From the NCBI GenBank assembly GCA_003254925.1, contig QANZ01023827.1, positions 203,787-267,786 of the forward strand: DNA of 64,000 nucleotides. Reading direction: 5' to 3'. The notes beneath the pieces were generated by a model. That model did not search any database. It was not told the origin of the DNA and worked only from the letters and a program-made list of their open reading frames with translations. Each line of letters begins with the position of its first letter. The first letter of the stretch is position 1. This document shows positions 46,212 through 57,799 of this stretch, one piece after another. Both the position numbers and the translations under genes were made by a program. Origin of the DNA: Chamaecrista fasciculata (lineage: Eukaryota; Streptophyta; Magnoliopsida; Fabales; Fabaceae).

Positions 46212-48196
46212 ATTTATAAGCAAGCATGTCTCCGCTCCACATTGGTTACCCATATTCAATTTATAAATCTTCAATTTATTAAACTTTCCTATGATCTTCC
46301 TTTTTATTTTTTAAATTAAGCTTCTCATATATGATTTTTCTAAGTTGCGTAACAATATGAAACTTCTCTCGCTCTCCACTTCAAATCTAATGGTGGATTC
46401 TCTTCCACTTCAAATTCCAAATTTTCTCTCCACTTGAAATCTCACCATGTAATTTCTTACTGAGTTTATTTTTATGTCATTACAGGCAAAGGATATGATA
46501 TTCACTTCAAGGACATCCAACCCATCTTAAGAACCCCTAAAGATATCATATTACCATATTTTCTGTTCTTATATGTATTCCCATTTAAAATTTGAATATG
46601 CTTTGTGCAAATATCTCTCAAAATTATTGGGATTTATACAATTATTTAAATTTCATTTAAATAACTTATTTTTTTGTACTTTTTAATTCTTTTTTTTTTT
46701 AAGCAACCACTCTTCAATTCTCAATGCTTATATAGTTATATGTAATAGAATTCAATTCTTGTGAAATAATATGGAAAGGTATTAGGATTCTTTTTTTTTT
46801 CCTGAAAAAGTATTAGGATTCAAAGGAAATATTAGACAATTTTTGTATGTGAAATATTTTTTCGTTAATTAATATTCTATGTAATTTTGAAATTTAAAAG
46901 ATTTTACATACAATATTACTTTTTTAACATTTTTATCATTTCAAAATAAAACATTTAAAGTATTTTTATTTTTTATATAATTATATGTGTATAAAAATTA
47001 TAAATATCACATACATATTTGCGCGGTCGTTAGGGCACATAAAGCCCCTTGACTATTTTATTATATATGTCTAAAGGGTCTTATGGTAGTTTGTCAAAAT
47101 TATATAATATAAAATTATTCAAAATATAATTAACAACATTAAATAAATAAAAACTGAAAATTCATGGTCCAATTTTCCATAATCCATGGCTATGAATCAA
47201 AAGAATTTGGCATTACCCAATCATAAATTCCAAAATTTGAATTTCAAAATTCTATGGATTTATTTTCATTATTTATAGTCCAAGTATGAGAAAAATAAGT
47301 TTTATTCAATAATAATTTAATGATTAATTTTGTAATTTAGAATTATTATGTAAACTTATTAATATTATATTGTAGGAGTCAAAAGTAAATTTTCTCCGTA
47401 TTACTTTATTGATTTGTTTAAAATGTAACTAATTGTTATATTATTTTTAACCGTATGATCAATCTAATACATAAGATTACACTAAGTAAAAATAATCTAA
47501 TGCATAAGATTAAACCAAATGACAAGTTATTCATATCACAAGTTGTATGATAGACCAATATATATAGAGAAAGTAAGATATATATACAAAAATTAGAAAC
47601 ATACAATGCAAAACAATTTTGTTTAGCTTTTTAACAAGACAATTAAGGGTGTTATCATCCTGAACTTTTGAAAAGAATACTCGCTTTGGGTCTATAAGAT
47701 ACCCATGGTCCTTGATAACCTAACAATGCAAAACATTTGTTTTAATGCTCGGATTTGATAGGAACTAAAACATGTCTTACAGTGTCTCTTGCCCTATAAT
47801 ACCATTGTGCCGTGAAGTAAAATGAGTCATCAACAACTTCAAACATTTCAACAATTTTACAAATTGAAACATACAAATCAAAACATAATTATGTTTAGCT
47901 ATAAAAAATAATGAAGCGCATAATACGAAAATACATTGAGTCGTACATTGAATTTCTAAGCATCCGTTAGAAAGGATGTTTTTCAACTTCACAACTTATT
48001 TTACGGCTTCAGTCTTTTGAATAGATATTATACTTCTATTTATAGCAATTAAGCCAATCATTCATGTAAAAAATTAGAACGTCTCACTCGAATTGATTTG
48101 AATCTTTATAACTTAGAAGTATATTTCATGATCATCACTTTGTTATTTCGGTTGGATTCAAACGAACTAACGATTCACAAAAGAAAATGTCATTCT
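45910..48196. other. AT-rich intergenic, nothing recognised
   Basis: Low-complexity AT-rich spacer including a (TA)n run at about 46180-46210. No gene or repeat could be supported. Confidence 0.5.
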
Positions 48197-48206
48197 TAAA
48201 AAAAAG

Positions 48207-48771
48207 GGTAAATTATACTTTGATACCTTGTAGTTTAGTTATATTTTACTTTAGTACCCTGTGGTTTAAAAAGTGACACTTTGGTACCCTATAGTATTCT
48301 CCGTTAACACTTTTGGTACCCTTTTGGAGTTATTTTGTAATTTTAACTATAACAGATTTTGAAAAAATTACATATTGACCCTCAATATTTTCAGAAAATT
48401 ACAAATAGATTCCTAAATATATATTATTAGGGACTAAAATGAAAAATATAAAAAAAAATTGGGGTCAAAACATAGTTTATGAAAAATATAGGACAGAAGA
48501 TAAAATTGAAAAATAGTCCTAAATTTTTTTATAGTTTTTATTTTAGTCCTTAGATAATATGTATCCAGGGACCTTTTTATAATTTTCTGAAAATATTAGA
48601 GGTCAATATACAATTTTTGTAGAATTTTTATGGTTAAAATTACAAAATAGCTCTAACAGGTACTAAAGTGTTAACGGAGAATACCACAGGGTACCAAAGT
48701 GTCACTTTTTAAACCATAGGGTATCAAAATGAAATATGACCAAACTACAGGATACTAAAGTGTAATTTATC
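48207..48771. mobile_element. Foldback MITE, GGGTAAATTATACTTTG family
   Basis: About 565 bp; the left arm holds TGACACTTTGGTACCCTATA and the right arm TAGGGTATCAAAATG, with a central inverted AATATTTTCAGAAAATTA region. A TTAAAAAAAA-type flank on both sides is compatible with a 9-10 bp duplication but is low complexity. A one-armed relative follows at 49170. Confidence 0.7.
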
Positions 48772-49047
48772 TTAAAAAAAAATTAAAGATGCCGTCCCTA
48801 AGCAAGAAAACCAGTCCCTAATCCCTATAATGATTAAATTGCGCTTATTTTATAATCTTGCTAATATGATAGGGACAGCAAAGAAAGTCAAGGCCAGATC
48901 ACACTGCACAGGGGCATTTATGTCATTCAACGCAAGGCTCCCTCACTCTAGTCACTGCAGTCCTTAGTCTTCAGAAATGACTTGTCCGAGAGCGACTTGA
49001 ATCTGACGTGCCAGACACGTGGGGCCTATTGTGCTTACCTTTCCAAT

Positions 49048-49075
49048 CCGCGTCTAAACCGCGTATTCCCCGCGT
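49048..49075. promoter_or_regulatory. Three CCGCGT motifs at exact 11-bp spacing
   Basis: CCGCGT occurs at 49048, 49059 and 49070. The CGCGT core fits the binding site of calmodulin-binding transcription activators (CAMTA). A G-box-like ACACGTGG lies just upstream near 49015. The segment at 48780-49130 is GC-richer than its flanks and looks promoter-like, but no gene start was found immediately beside it. Confidence 0.4.
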
Positions 49076-49169
49076 TATGCGTCACCGTTTCCACTTTGCG
49101 TCATGGAATAATAATTATAAATTATAATAATCAGTTATTAGTTATTACTATTATTTATACTTTTTTTTA

Positions 49170-49300
49170 TTAGGATAGATTACACTTTGGTACCATGTGG
49201 TTTGACCTCATTCCACTATGGTACCCTGTAGTTTAAAACGTGACACTTTGGTATCCTGAGGTATGTACCATTAACACTTTGGTACCCTAAACAATTTCTT
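49170..49300. mobile_element. One-armed MITE remnant
   Basis: Holds GATTACACTTTGGTACCATG and GTGACACTTTGGTATCCTGA, matching one arm of the 48207 element. No opposite arm follows. Confidence 0.5.
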
Positions 49301-49917
49301 TGTTAGATTTAGACGAAATTTCGTACGTACATCCGACATGCTTCATTGAAACTCGATTTTCTCTAACTTTTGGCCAAAACAAAGATCAAACATGAATTAA
49401 TTTTTCAAAATGTTCATAGAACCAGAGAGTGAGCAAAAAATTGAGAGGAAAAAGAGTAGTTAACCTGATTCTGGGCTAATAAATAAGTATTTATAGAGAT
49501 AAGACTTAAAGGGGAAAGTCACTTGAGAGAATGAGTAACTGATTCAAGATTTAAAGAGAGAGTGGGTAACAGTCCGAGATTTGGGGAGGATCGATCCCAA
49601 AAATCTTAAGCCGTAGTTATACAATTTGTGATGACCGTTGAGAGGTAGGTGATGACGACCTATCAGGATGATGGAAAGCACAGACTGTTAGCCTAAGAGA
49701 GTTCAGTAGGCAATCAACCAGTGATATATCACTTGACATTTCTTAAAAGAGATACAAGACCGATGAGCTGACCATCCCATAGTATATCAAATAAGATACC
49801 AATTTTTATATTCCTCTTTATATTAAGATTATAATTTTGGTAATATATCTATGGTATCAATGTTATGGATAGAACACTAACATTCTTGAAAAATTGATTT
49901 GTGTATTTTCTTTTTTG

Positions 49918-50407
49918 GGAAAAATACAACAAGACTTCTTAAACTTTCGGTCATTTGGAAGTAGGTCCTTGAATTTTTAATTTTGGAAATTAGATCCTTA
50001 AACTTTGAAGATTTAGGAATTAGATCATTCCATCCATTTTTTCACTAACGCTATTAATTGTTGTCATGTCTTATTTCCAAATATTCAATTCTTTACCACG
50101 TCATCAATCCAAATAAGAAAATCTTTTTAATATTAGCGTTGTTCTTACTTCCCGATTAAATAATATATTATGTTATGAATTATTTTTTTAAAAAAATTTT
50201 TATTTAAAGAAATTAGTAATCTTATTAAGATTGATGAGATGAAAAAAACACATATAATATGACAATAACTAACACCGTTAGTGAAAAAATGGATGAATGG
50301 ATCTAATTCCTAAATCTTCGAAGTTTAAGAATCTAATTTTCAAAATTGAAAGTTCAAAGACCTACTTCCAAATGACTGAAAGTTTAAGGGTCTTGTTACA
50401 TTTTTTT
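49918..50407. mobile_element. Foldback MITE upstream of calmodulin
   Basis: About 490 bp; left CAACAAGACTTCTTAAACTT and right AAGTTTAAGGGTCTTGTTAC, with inner CCATTTTTTCACTAACG answered by CGTTAGTGAAAAAATGG. Flanks (TTTTCTTTTT on both sides) could be a duplication but are low complexity. Confidence 0.7.
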
Positions 50408-50536
50408 TCCTTTTCTTTTTATACTAATTGGGCATTGGAAATTAAACTAAAGTACCAAAAAAATACAAAATTATGCGTAGAACTAAACTCTTATATAACA
50501 TAAAGAAAAATCGGGTTTTTTTTTTTTTTTTTTTTT

Positions 50537-50806
50537 NNNNNNNNNNNNNNNNNNNNNNNNNNNNNNNNNNNNNNNNNNNNNNNNNNNNNNNNNNNNNNNN
50601 NNNNNNNNNNNNNNNNNNNNNNNNNNNNNNNNNNNNNNNNNNNNNNNNNNNNNNNNNNNNNNNNNNNNNNNNNNNNNNNNNNNNNNNNNNNNNNNNNNNN
50701 NNNNNNNNNNNNNNNNNNNNNNNNNNNNNNNNNNNNNNNNNNNNNNNNNNNNNNNNNNNNNNNNNNNNNNNNNNNNNNNNNNNNNNNNNNNNNNNNNNNN
50801 NNNNNN
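50537..50806. other. Assembly gap (270 N)
   Basis: Unresolved bases between a T tract and an AT repeat, about 340 bases upstream of the calmodulin start codon. Confidence 0.99.
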
Positions 50807-51150
50807 ATATATATATATATATAATAAAGAGGGTATGCGGTAATTAAGGATATGGTTGAAGCCTTGAAGGGCAAAAAGAGAATAGCGGGGAAAAATAAAA
50901 AAATGGTAAAGTTTTGGTTAAAAAAGTGTGGAATGAAGTTAATAATAATATTATTATTATATTAGATGAGAAAGACCAATGAGCGTTGATATTTGAAACG
51001 GCTTGCTTGTTGTCCGAAGACGATTTAAAAGGCACTCTTGTGTGGCTTCCCTTTACGAGTTAAACGCCCTCTCTTTCTTTCATCATTTTCACAAAATTCA
51101 TTAGAAAGAAAGAAAGGAAGAGCGATTTCTCTCTCCGATTTCAACCAACA

Positions 51151-52555
51151 ATGGCCGATCAGCTCACAGATGATCAGATCTCTGAGTTCAAGGAGGCCTT
51201 CAGCTTGTTCGATAAGGATGGCGACGGTTCGTTCTCGTTCCTCTCTCTTTCAATTTCATCGATTTAATTTCCTAGATCTAGATTTTTTTTAAAAAAAAGT
51301 TTTTCAGATGCGTTTTGGTTTTTCATGCTGTTCGTAATTTTGCCTAGCGATAATAAAAATGATTGTTGTGCTGGAAGTTGTTTTTCCGGCTCTGGCCGTT
51401 AATTTTAGAGCTGGTTTTTTGCGATTTAGATCTGAGACTTGCTTTGCTGGTTTCGAATTTGTAGAAAGCTGATGTATATTTTCATTTCTTGATATGCGTT
51501 ACGTTAATATAATCTTATGCTTTGTGTCTGTATTTGAATTGACGAAAAATTTTCTGTGGATACGAAGAGGAGGAAGTGCAAGAATTAGTAGTTTTTGCTT
51601 TTTGTAGGCGTAGTCTTATGTTTGATTTTACTGGAAAAAAGTTGGCCGTGTTTATTCTCAAAATCTTGTTTGCCTGAGCAAATGGAAATGAGAAAGGAAG
51701 AAACTAAGTGGATCTTCGCATGCACACATTATTCTGCGTCATTTTAAAATGGTCTGAACAAATATGAGAGAAAAGACTCGTTGTTTGTATTAATTTTTTT
51801 TTCTTTTCCAAGTTGTGATCTGTGTAATTAACTTGTAAGCACGTAGTTAAAGGTGTCAGAAAAATTGAATGACGATAAATCACTTTGTATTCCTCCTACT
51901 CTTGTTCATTCTTTCGACAAATATAAACAAGGAAAGAGAGCATGTGATTGTTTGTTGTAGTGATTAATTCACTCATGTTTCTGATGTTTTATGATCACCC
52001 TGATCACAATGCTAGAAGCCTAGATATGAATTCCAGGCCCTACATATGATTTAAAGTGTTGCAAAACTATTGGACTTTTTAGTTATTTCCAATAAACCTT
52101 AATGGAAATGCTTTATTTATCCTTGACTACAGAAAATTAGAAACTGTTTTTGAATTGAATGTGCATGATATGATCTTTCAGGTTGTATTACAACCAAGGA
52201 GCTTGGGACTGTCATGCGGTCATTGGGGCAGAACCCAACTGAAGCAGAACTTCAAGACATGATCAATGAAGTAGATGCTGATGGTAATGGTACCATCGAT
52301 TTCCCTGAATTTCTGAATCTTATGGCCAGGAAGATGAAGGATACGGATTCTGAGGAGGAGCTGAAAGAGGCATTCCGAGTTTTCGACAAGGATCAGAATG
52401 GTTTCATTTCTGCTGCTGAGCTCCGCCATGTGATGACCAACCTTGGGGAGAAGCTTACGGACGAGGAAGTTGATGAGATGATTCGTGAGGCTGATGTTGA
52501 TGGCGATGGCCAAATAAACTATGAGGAATTTGTGAAGGTGATGATGGCCAAGTGA
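51151..52555 (+). CDS. CAM: Calmodulin (149 aa, CaM7-like), two exons
   Basis: Calcium sensor with four EF hands. Exon 1 (51151-51226) encodes [20 protein letters not shown] and the start of loop 1. Exon 2 (52182-52555) continues to the stop. The 955-bp GT-AG intron splits the Gly26 codon, the position usual for plant calmodulin genes. The loops read [36 protein letters not shown] and [12 protein letters not shown], all with canonical calcium ligands, and Cys27 in loop 1 is the plant hallmark. The protein ends VKVMMAK with no prenylation motif. From memory it equals the Arabidopsis CaM7 isoform, with Arg in [10 protein letters not shown] where CaM2/3/5 have Lys. A TTTAAAAG TATA-like box lies near 51026, and the 3' UTR runs to about 52950. 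Confidence 0.98.
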
Positions 52556-52955
52556 TCACACACCATCTGTCAGAAAGAAGTTATTGATAAGAAAAGACAA
52601 AAAAAAAGGCTAGGTTGACATATATTATATTAGTACTCCTAGTCCCCCCTTCCCTCTTTTTAAACTTTTGTTCAAATGATTTTGAATCCAACCTTGATAA
52701 CATGAATTTGTAAGCTCAGCTGCTAATGGTTGCTATGTAATTGGTGTTTTTCGTGTTTGCCTTGTCACTCTGTCTCCGAAGTTTTATTGTCATTTCACTT
52801 CATTCCTCCCCCCTTCTTTCTTAGCTTCATTTTTTTCCTCTTTGAAACTTTGACCGTTTCTATGGATTCAACAACCTTCTATGTTTCATTGAGATACATT
52901 TCTATGAATGTTCTGTCTGCGATTGAAATTGTGCGTATCTGAACTGCGTTTTGGT

Positions 52956-53948
52956 CTTTTGCGCTTTAGACAATCTTAATCGATGTTGTGTTGCAACTTG
53001 CAATGGAAAAGACGTTGGGCATGCGCAATATCTCAGACTCAGTATCATTTCTGGAGTTCTCTAATCTATTTGACTGTTGAAAAGTTTTGTCAAATTTATC
53101 TATAATTGGGCTTAATGATGATTACTAATGAATCATGGTTGCATGCAACTAATGATGTGATTTTTTTTTTTTTTTGAATTTGAAACTTCCAAAATTTATG
53201 AAAATACAATTCAATCAATTCGATGACTAAGATTTAATGACAAATTTTATTTTCTCATATTAATACTATGTCAAGTGTCAACGTAGTTAAGTTTTATAAT
53301 TAAATCTTTATTAGTAGTTTATTTTTAATTGAATTTTTAGAAGATTAATTTTTTGTAATTTATTTATTAAGAATTAAGTTAAAAACTTATTTGTTTTCAA
53401 AACTAAATCACTAATTTGCTAAAATATTAAATGTGCTAATCATGTCCCAATAGAACTATGTTTACTATGATAACCTTAGCCCACAAGCATTAGGGTTTTC
53501 TTTTCTCAAGATTTGTTGTGAATATATCTTATAAATTCTGAAATTACATCAATTTTGAATATTCATTAATGAAAACTATTTCTTTTCATTTTACTTTTGT
53601 TGAAGGATTATTTTACCAAGAACTCCAGCTCATTGTGTACTCTGTCTTCACTTTTCTCATTCCTCAACATTTTTTTAAATTGTTTTTTGAAACTATTTTT
53701 AAGGGCATTTCAACTTTTTTAATTCTGAAGAACCAACATTTTTTAAAGCCCCTCTTTGTGCTGATACTAAAATCATTCGTCAAAATAACAAGGGGCCAAG
53801 AAGACCACAGTTCTGCATCATAATTTATTCCCAATTGAAAGTTCTCATTACAGAAAATGTTTCCCACATAGGCCCCCCCTCACTTTTCTCTGCCGATTAA
53901 CAAAAACTTAAAACCACAAATGAAAAGTTCAATTATTGTTCAACTTTA
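52956..53948. other. Convergent spacer between calmodulin and UBC22
   Basis: AT-rich region holding the two facing 3' ends. No other gene was supported. Confidence 0.5.
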
Positions 53949-56044
53949 TTACAATCTCTTCAAACTTTTCTTTCTGGCATCTAGCTTCTTCTTGTCTGCC
54001 GGAGCTTTTGCTAGTCCAGTTTCCTTCTTTTGAGGTGCAGGAATGGCAGAAACCATGGTTGCGGCTGCAGTAGACTCATTAACAGCGGTCTCACTCGTGA
54101 TTGTAATACCAGCTGTCTGTTCTTGACTGTTTCCTCTAATAGCCATAGCCGAGGGAGCTGAAGAAGGCTGCAATGGCAATGCAGCACTCAGTGGTGCATT
54201 TTTTACATCTGATGAGTTTATTTGATCCACATTCAATGCGGTTGTAGATTCTGATATAGCTCCACTTTTAAACTTGGGTTTCGGTTTGGCATGGATTCCT
54301 GTGTAAAGCCTGCATTCAGCAGATGATGCCCATTGATCACATATTCACATGCATTAAAGTGAAGAATATTTCTTCCAAATCATACATATGTTAGTATAAG
54401 TAACTGCATTTTCAAGGGAAAAACAACTCAAACTTCGCTAAAACAGGGAATCAAAGTCAGAAAGGAATAAATAGCTAGCTGTGGCTGAACTATGGCAGAT
54501 GTAGAAATATGGCAATTATTATTTATTTTCTTAAAGACAAGTGTTAATCCAAGTTTCGCTTGCCACACAAGACTCCAGAACATGGTTAGTATTAGTAATC
54601 ACTTGAAATGTTAGATTCCCAAGGTTCTCCCTTCTCATGCAAGAACAAGACATGAATAGACAACAACGATAACATTATTGGCTTGACTCACCTGGCATGT
54701 CTAGCATACTCTTCATAATTTTCAAGCAGCATCTTGCCAGCCTGTTCATTTAGAGCTGATTCCGGAAATGGTTCAATCAATAGACACCTAACTACCTGTT
54801 GATAGTCAAAGTTAGACCTAAGCAGTATGTCAAACTAAATTCAATAAATGATTAAGATCTAAAATAGCTAAGCTCAACCAGACAGGTAAAAGCTGATAAG
54901 GTTTTGCTTATGTGAAGCAAATACTTACAATGAGAACATGTCGTAACCCAAGATGAGGATTCCAATCCTTTTTTAGTGTGTTGACACAAATCTCTCCATT
55001 GGTTGCAATATTTGGATGAAATATCTTAGTCAAGAAATAACCTATAACATTTAGGTTCAACAGCTTTACAAGTCAATGAAGTCGCAAAATTCACAAAAAG
55101 CATAGATAAAAGTAGAAAAAGTGAAGAAATGGCCCCCATAAAAGTGTATATCCTCCGCTTATTCTATCAAATAAAAAAGCTCAACTTAGTAAAAAAGGAA
55201 AAAATACAAATACAAGTTAAAACTCTGAATATACCTTTAGGCGGAGAGTTTGGAAAATCTCGAGATAATAGCAACTTCATGCGGAAAACCCCATTCTCAT
55301 ATGGAGTTCCAGCTGCAAGAGTAAATAGATAACGTTGATTTAATTTAAATTGAACTATTTACCTAATGCTCAAGACTAAATTTAGAATATAGATCCACAT
55401 GCCTGGGCCTTCTATGTCTGCATATATTGTTGAAAAATCATCATCATTCACCACAACTTTGATGCCTTCAGGCGGAGACTCATCAAGATTTTTCAATTCC
55501 TTGACAAGTTGCTTTATTACATTTGGTGAAAGATTTTCATTAGCTGCCTGAAACAAAGCAAAAAGTACAACATTAACGATTATGTCAAAACTGAAACAAT
55601 TATGTCAACTTTACTGTATATAAATTGCATATGCATCATCAGCATCAAGATGGTCGTAGGAACCAATAAATTTTGAGTTAGTTGGGAAGGATAAGGTTTA
55701 CTCTATAATTTCCTCCACATAATTTCTTGTTCAATTGGACAAATAAACTGAATAGTAATTAGACTTGAATTCAAAGCAACCATTATAATAGAAAGAGATT
55801 AGCTGTACATATTCCAAAGCAACTGCTCTGAAAATTCCTGGGCCAATAGCAGTAATAGAAAGATGATTTAAATAATGGAAGCCAAGTGATATCCTTAACT
55901 AAGACAGAGTGGACCCACCAGTAAATTTACTCTACAAATAGCATACAAGTCAGGCCAAACAATGCAAGCCTAGTGGAGCTGCTTACGATATGAGTCAAAT
56001 CAAAGAAGAGCAGTTGTGTGACAAATCAAAGAAATTCTTACCAT
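53949..56044 (-). CDS. UBC22: Ubiquitin-conjugating enzyme E2, UBC22 (UBE2S-like), 267 aa
   Basis: E2 enzyme; the Arabidopsis orthologue is reported to build Lys11-linked ubiquitin chains, like animal UBE2S working with the APC/C. Coding exons (minus): 56044..56042, 55547..55403, 55312..55235, 55041..54929, 54795..54692, 54309..53949, totalling 804 nt with all phases matching. The start codon is the last three bases of its exon (ATG|GTAAGA). The protein continues [20 protein letters not shown], and includes the E2 motif [20 protein letters not shown] with the active-site Cys at residue 94, then [21 protein letters not shown] long low-complexity tail ([16 protein letters not shown]) ends in a basic peptide [14 protein letters not shown], as in UBE2S. 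The second coding intron has a GC donor (CCAG|GCATGT), required to keep frame. A 5' leader exon is likely near 57500-57640. Confidence 0.95.
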
Positions 56045-57499
56045 TAGCACAAATACAACTGCAGTCTACTTTATGTTCTGTCACCAAGCAGGGCTGAGAG
56101 CTTTCTTACACAATTAACTAAATTCTCAGATGAGACGCTCAGAGTAAAGGAAGCAACCAAACCACAGAAAAGCGCCTGAAAGATTTTGTTGATGAAAGAA
56201 TTAGTGAAAAAATACAACTCCAGGGTGAAGAAATCCAAACAAAAAAAGAAGCATTGATGACTAGCATATGCTATAAATAAACAATGATGTTGGATACCAG
56301 AGAAGATATAACAGAGACAATAAATATTATAGACATGGGATGAATTAGAGGATCCGTAAGAATATTTCAGTGATCACATCCCAATTTAGCTTCACAATAC
56401 TCTAGAAAATATTTGCTTTTCTAAATTTTGCTGAACATATGTATTTTACTAAATTGTATTCAGATTACTTTTCTATGTGCCTATATCTACTCTTCAATAG
56501 TCAAGGAGATCTGGAAATAAATCAGAAGAATTTATATAATTGACAAGAAGATATTAGTCGATCATACACAAAATCATAACTTTTTTTTTTCATGTTAAAT
56601 ATAAAGAACGGTTTACAGTTTACTTGTAATGGATGAATCTCTAATTTGCTGATAAATCACTTAAAATTTTGTTTGAAGCTCACCAGAGTCAGAAAACAAA
56701 ATAATAGTTCTGAGCTCTGAGGTTCATTTAATATGATGCAGAAATATGGGATAAGAACAAGAAAATCTACTAAATCCAACATAGATATAAAGCATGCCCC
56801 TTTTTTTTTAAAAAAAAAAAACCTATCAAGCCAAAATTAAACCCACATAGTATAGCATAATGCACTATGATCTGCTTGCACCATAAAGAGACATAAAACA
56901 CAGAAACTGCCACACAGATAATTTCTTGAACTCATTTCTGTAATCACAACACAAATATAACGCGTACAAGGATGCGCTTATAGATAGAAGTGCTTCTTGA
57001 CAAAAATGGGCAAATCATGTTGCAGAAACTGAACAATTATGCCAAAACATGAACAGAAATTTAATATCTTGAACACCTAATCCGCTTTATGAGTGAATGC
57101 TAAAAATCCCCCACCCTGATCATAGAACATGAATGAAGTAAGCAACTCACTCGAAAAATCCAACTGACTCAATAAACTGAAAAATCTTTGCCTCCGACAA
57201 CATTGATTTTTGAAGAGACACACACACACAAGGAACTCCTAAATTCACATTTATCTAACAGACCCGGTGCAAGACACGGCATTGAAACCATAATGCACCA
57301 CGAAACCCAAGAATCTCAACATTCGTAATCGAACAAGGAAGAAACCATAACCATATCTTAACGGACAGGAAAAGCATCACTACAATGTACAATATATATA
57401 CACATACATATAACTCAGAATTAGGGCAAAGACAACGTTTAGCTACAAAATGCCAAACCCACAAAACCAGATGAAAAAGAAAATGCATCACCGAAAAAT

Positions 57500-57640
57500 C
57501 AATACGAGAATTCACCTAATCAGATGCTTTCTGGGTACGAAGAAACTAAAGCCAGAAGAAGAGAGGGAAGAAAAAGCGAAAGTGTAAGCAAAATACAGAA
57601 AGCGAGCAAGCGAGCGATCCCTCCTTGAAATTATGATTGA
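57500..57640 (-). promoter_or_regulatory. Probable UBC22 first leader exon and start region
   Basis: Pyrimidine-rich leader-like sequence on the minus strand (CTCTCTTCTTCTGGCTTTAG) ends at a donor AG|GTGAAT near 57513. It lies 1.5 kb upstream of the exon that supplies the start codon. Confidence 0.4.
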
Positions 57641-57699
57641 TCAAAAGGACATGAATGGCGTTATATTTATCCAACGGAAATGGAAAATTGGAAACGCAA

Positions 57700-57790
57700 A
57701 TATAGTAATAATAATAATATAATAATAATAATAATAATAATAATAAAATGGCCAAAAAAAAAAAATAATAATAATAATATAATAATAAAA
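57700..57790. repeat. (TAA)n microsatellite
   Basis: Two runs of TAA/ATA repeats separated by AAAATGGCC and an A tract, upstream of the UBC22 leader. Confidence 0.9.
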
Positions 57791-57799
57791 TAATGTTGT

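Noticed and set aside
52220-52513. Minus-strand frame opposite calmodulin exon 2
   Set aside because: Antisense shadow of strongly conserved coding sequence.
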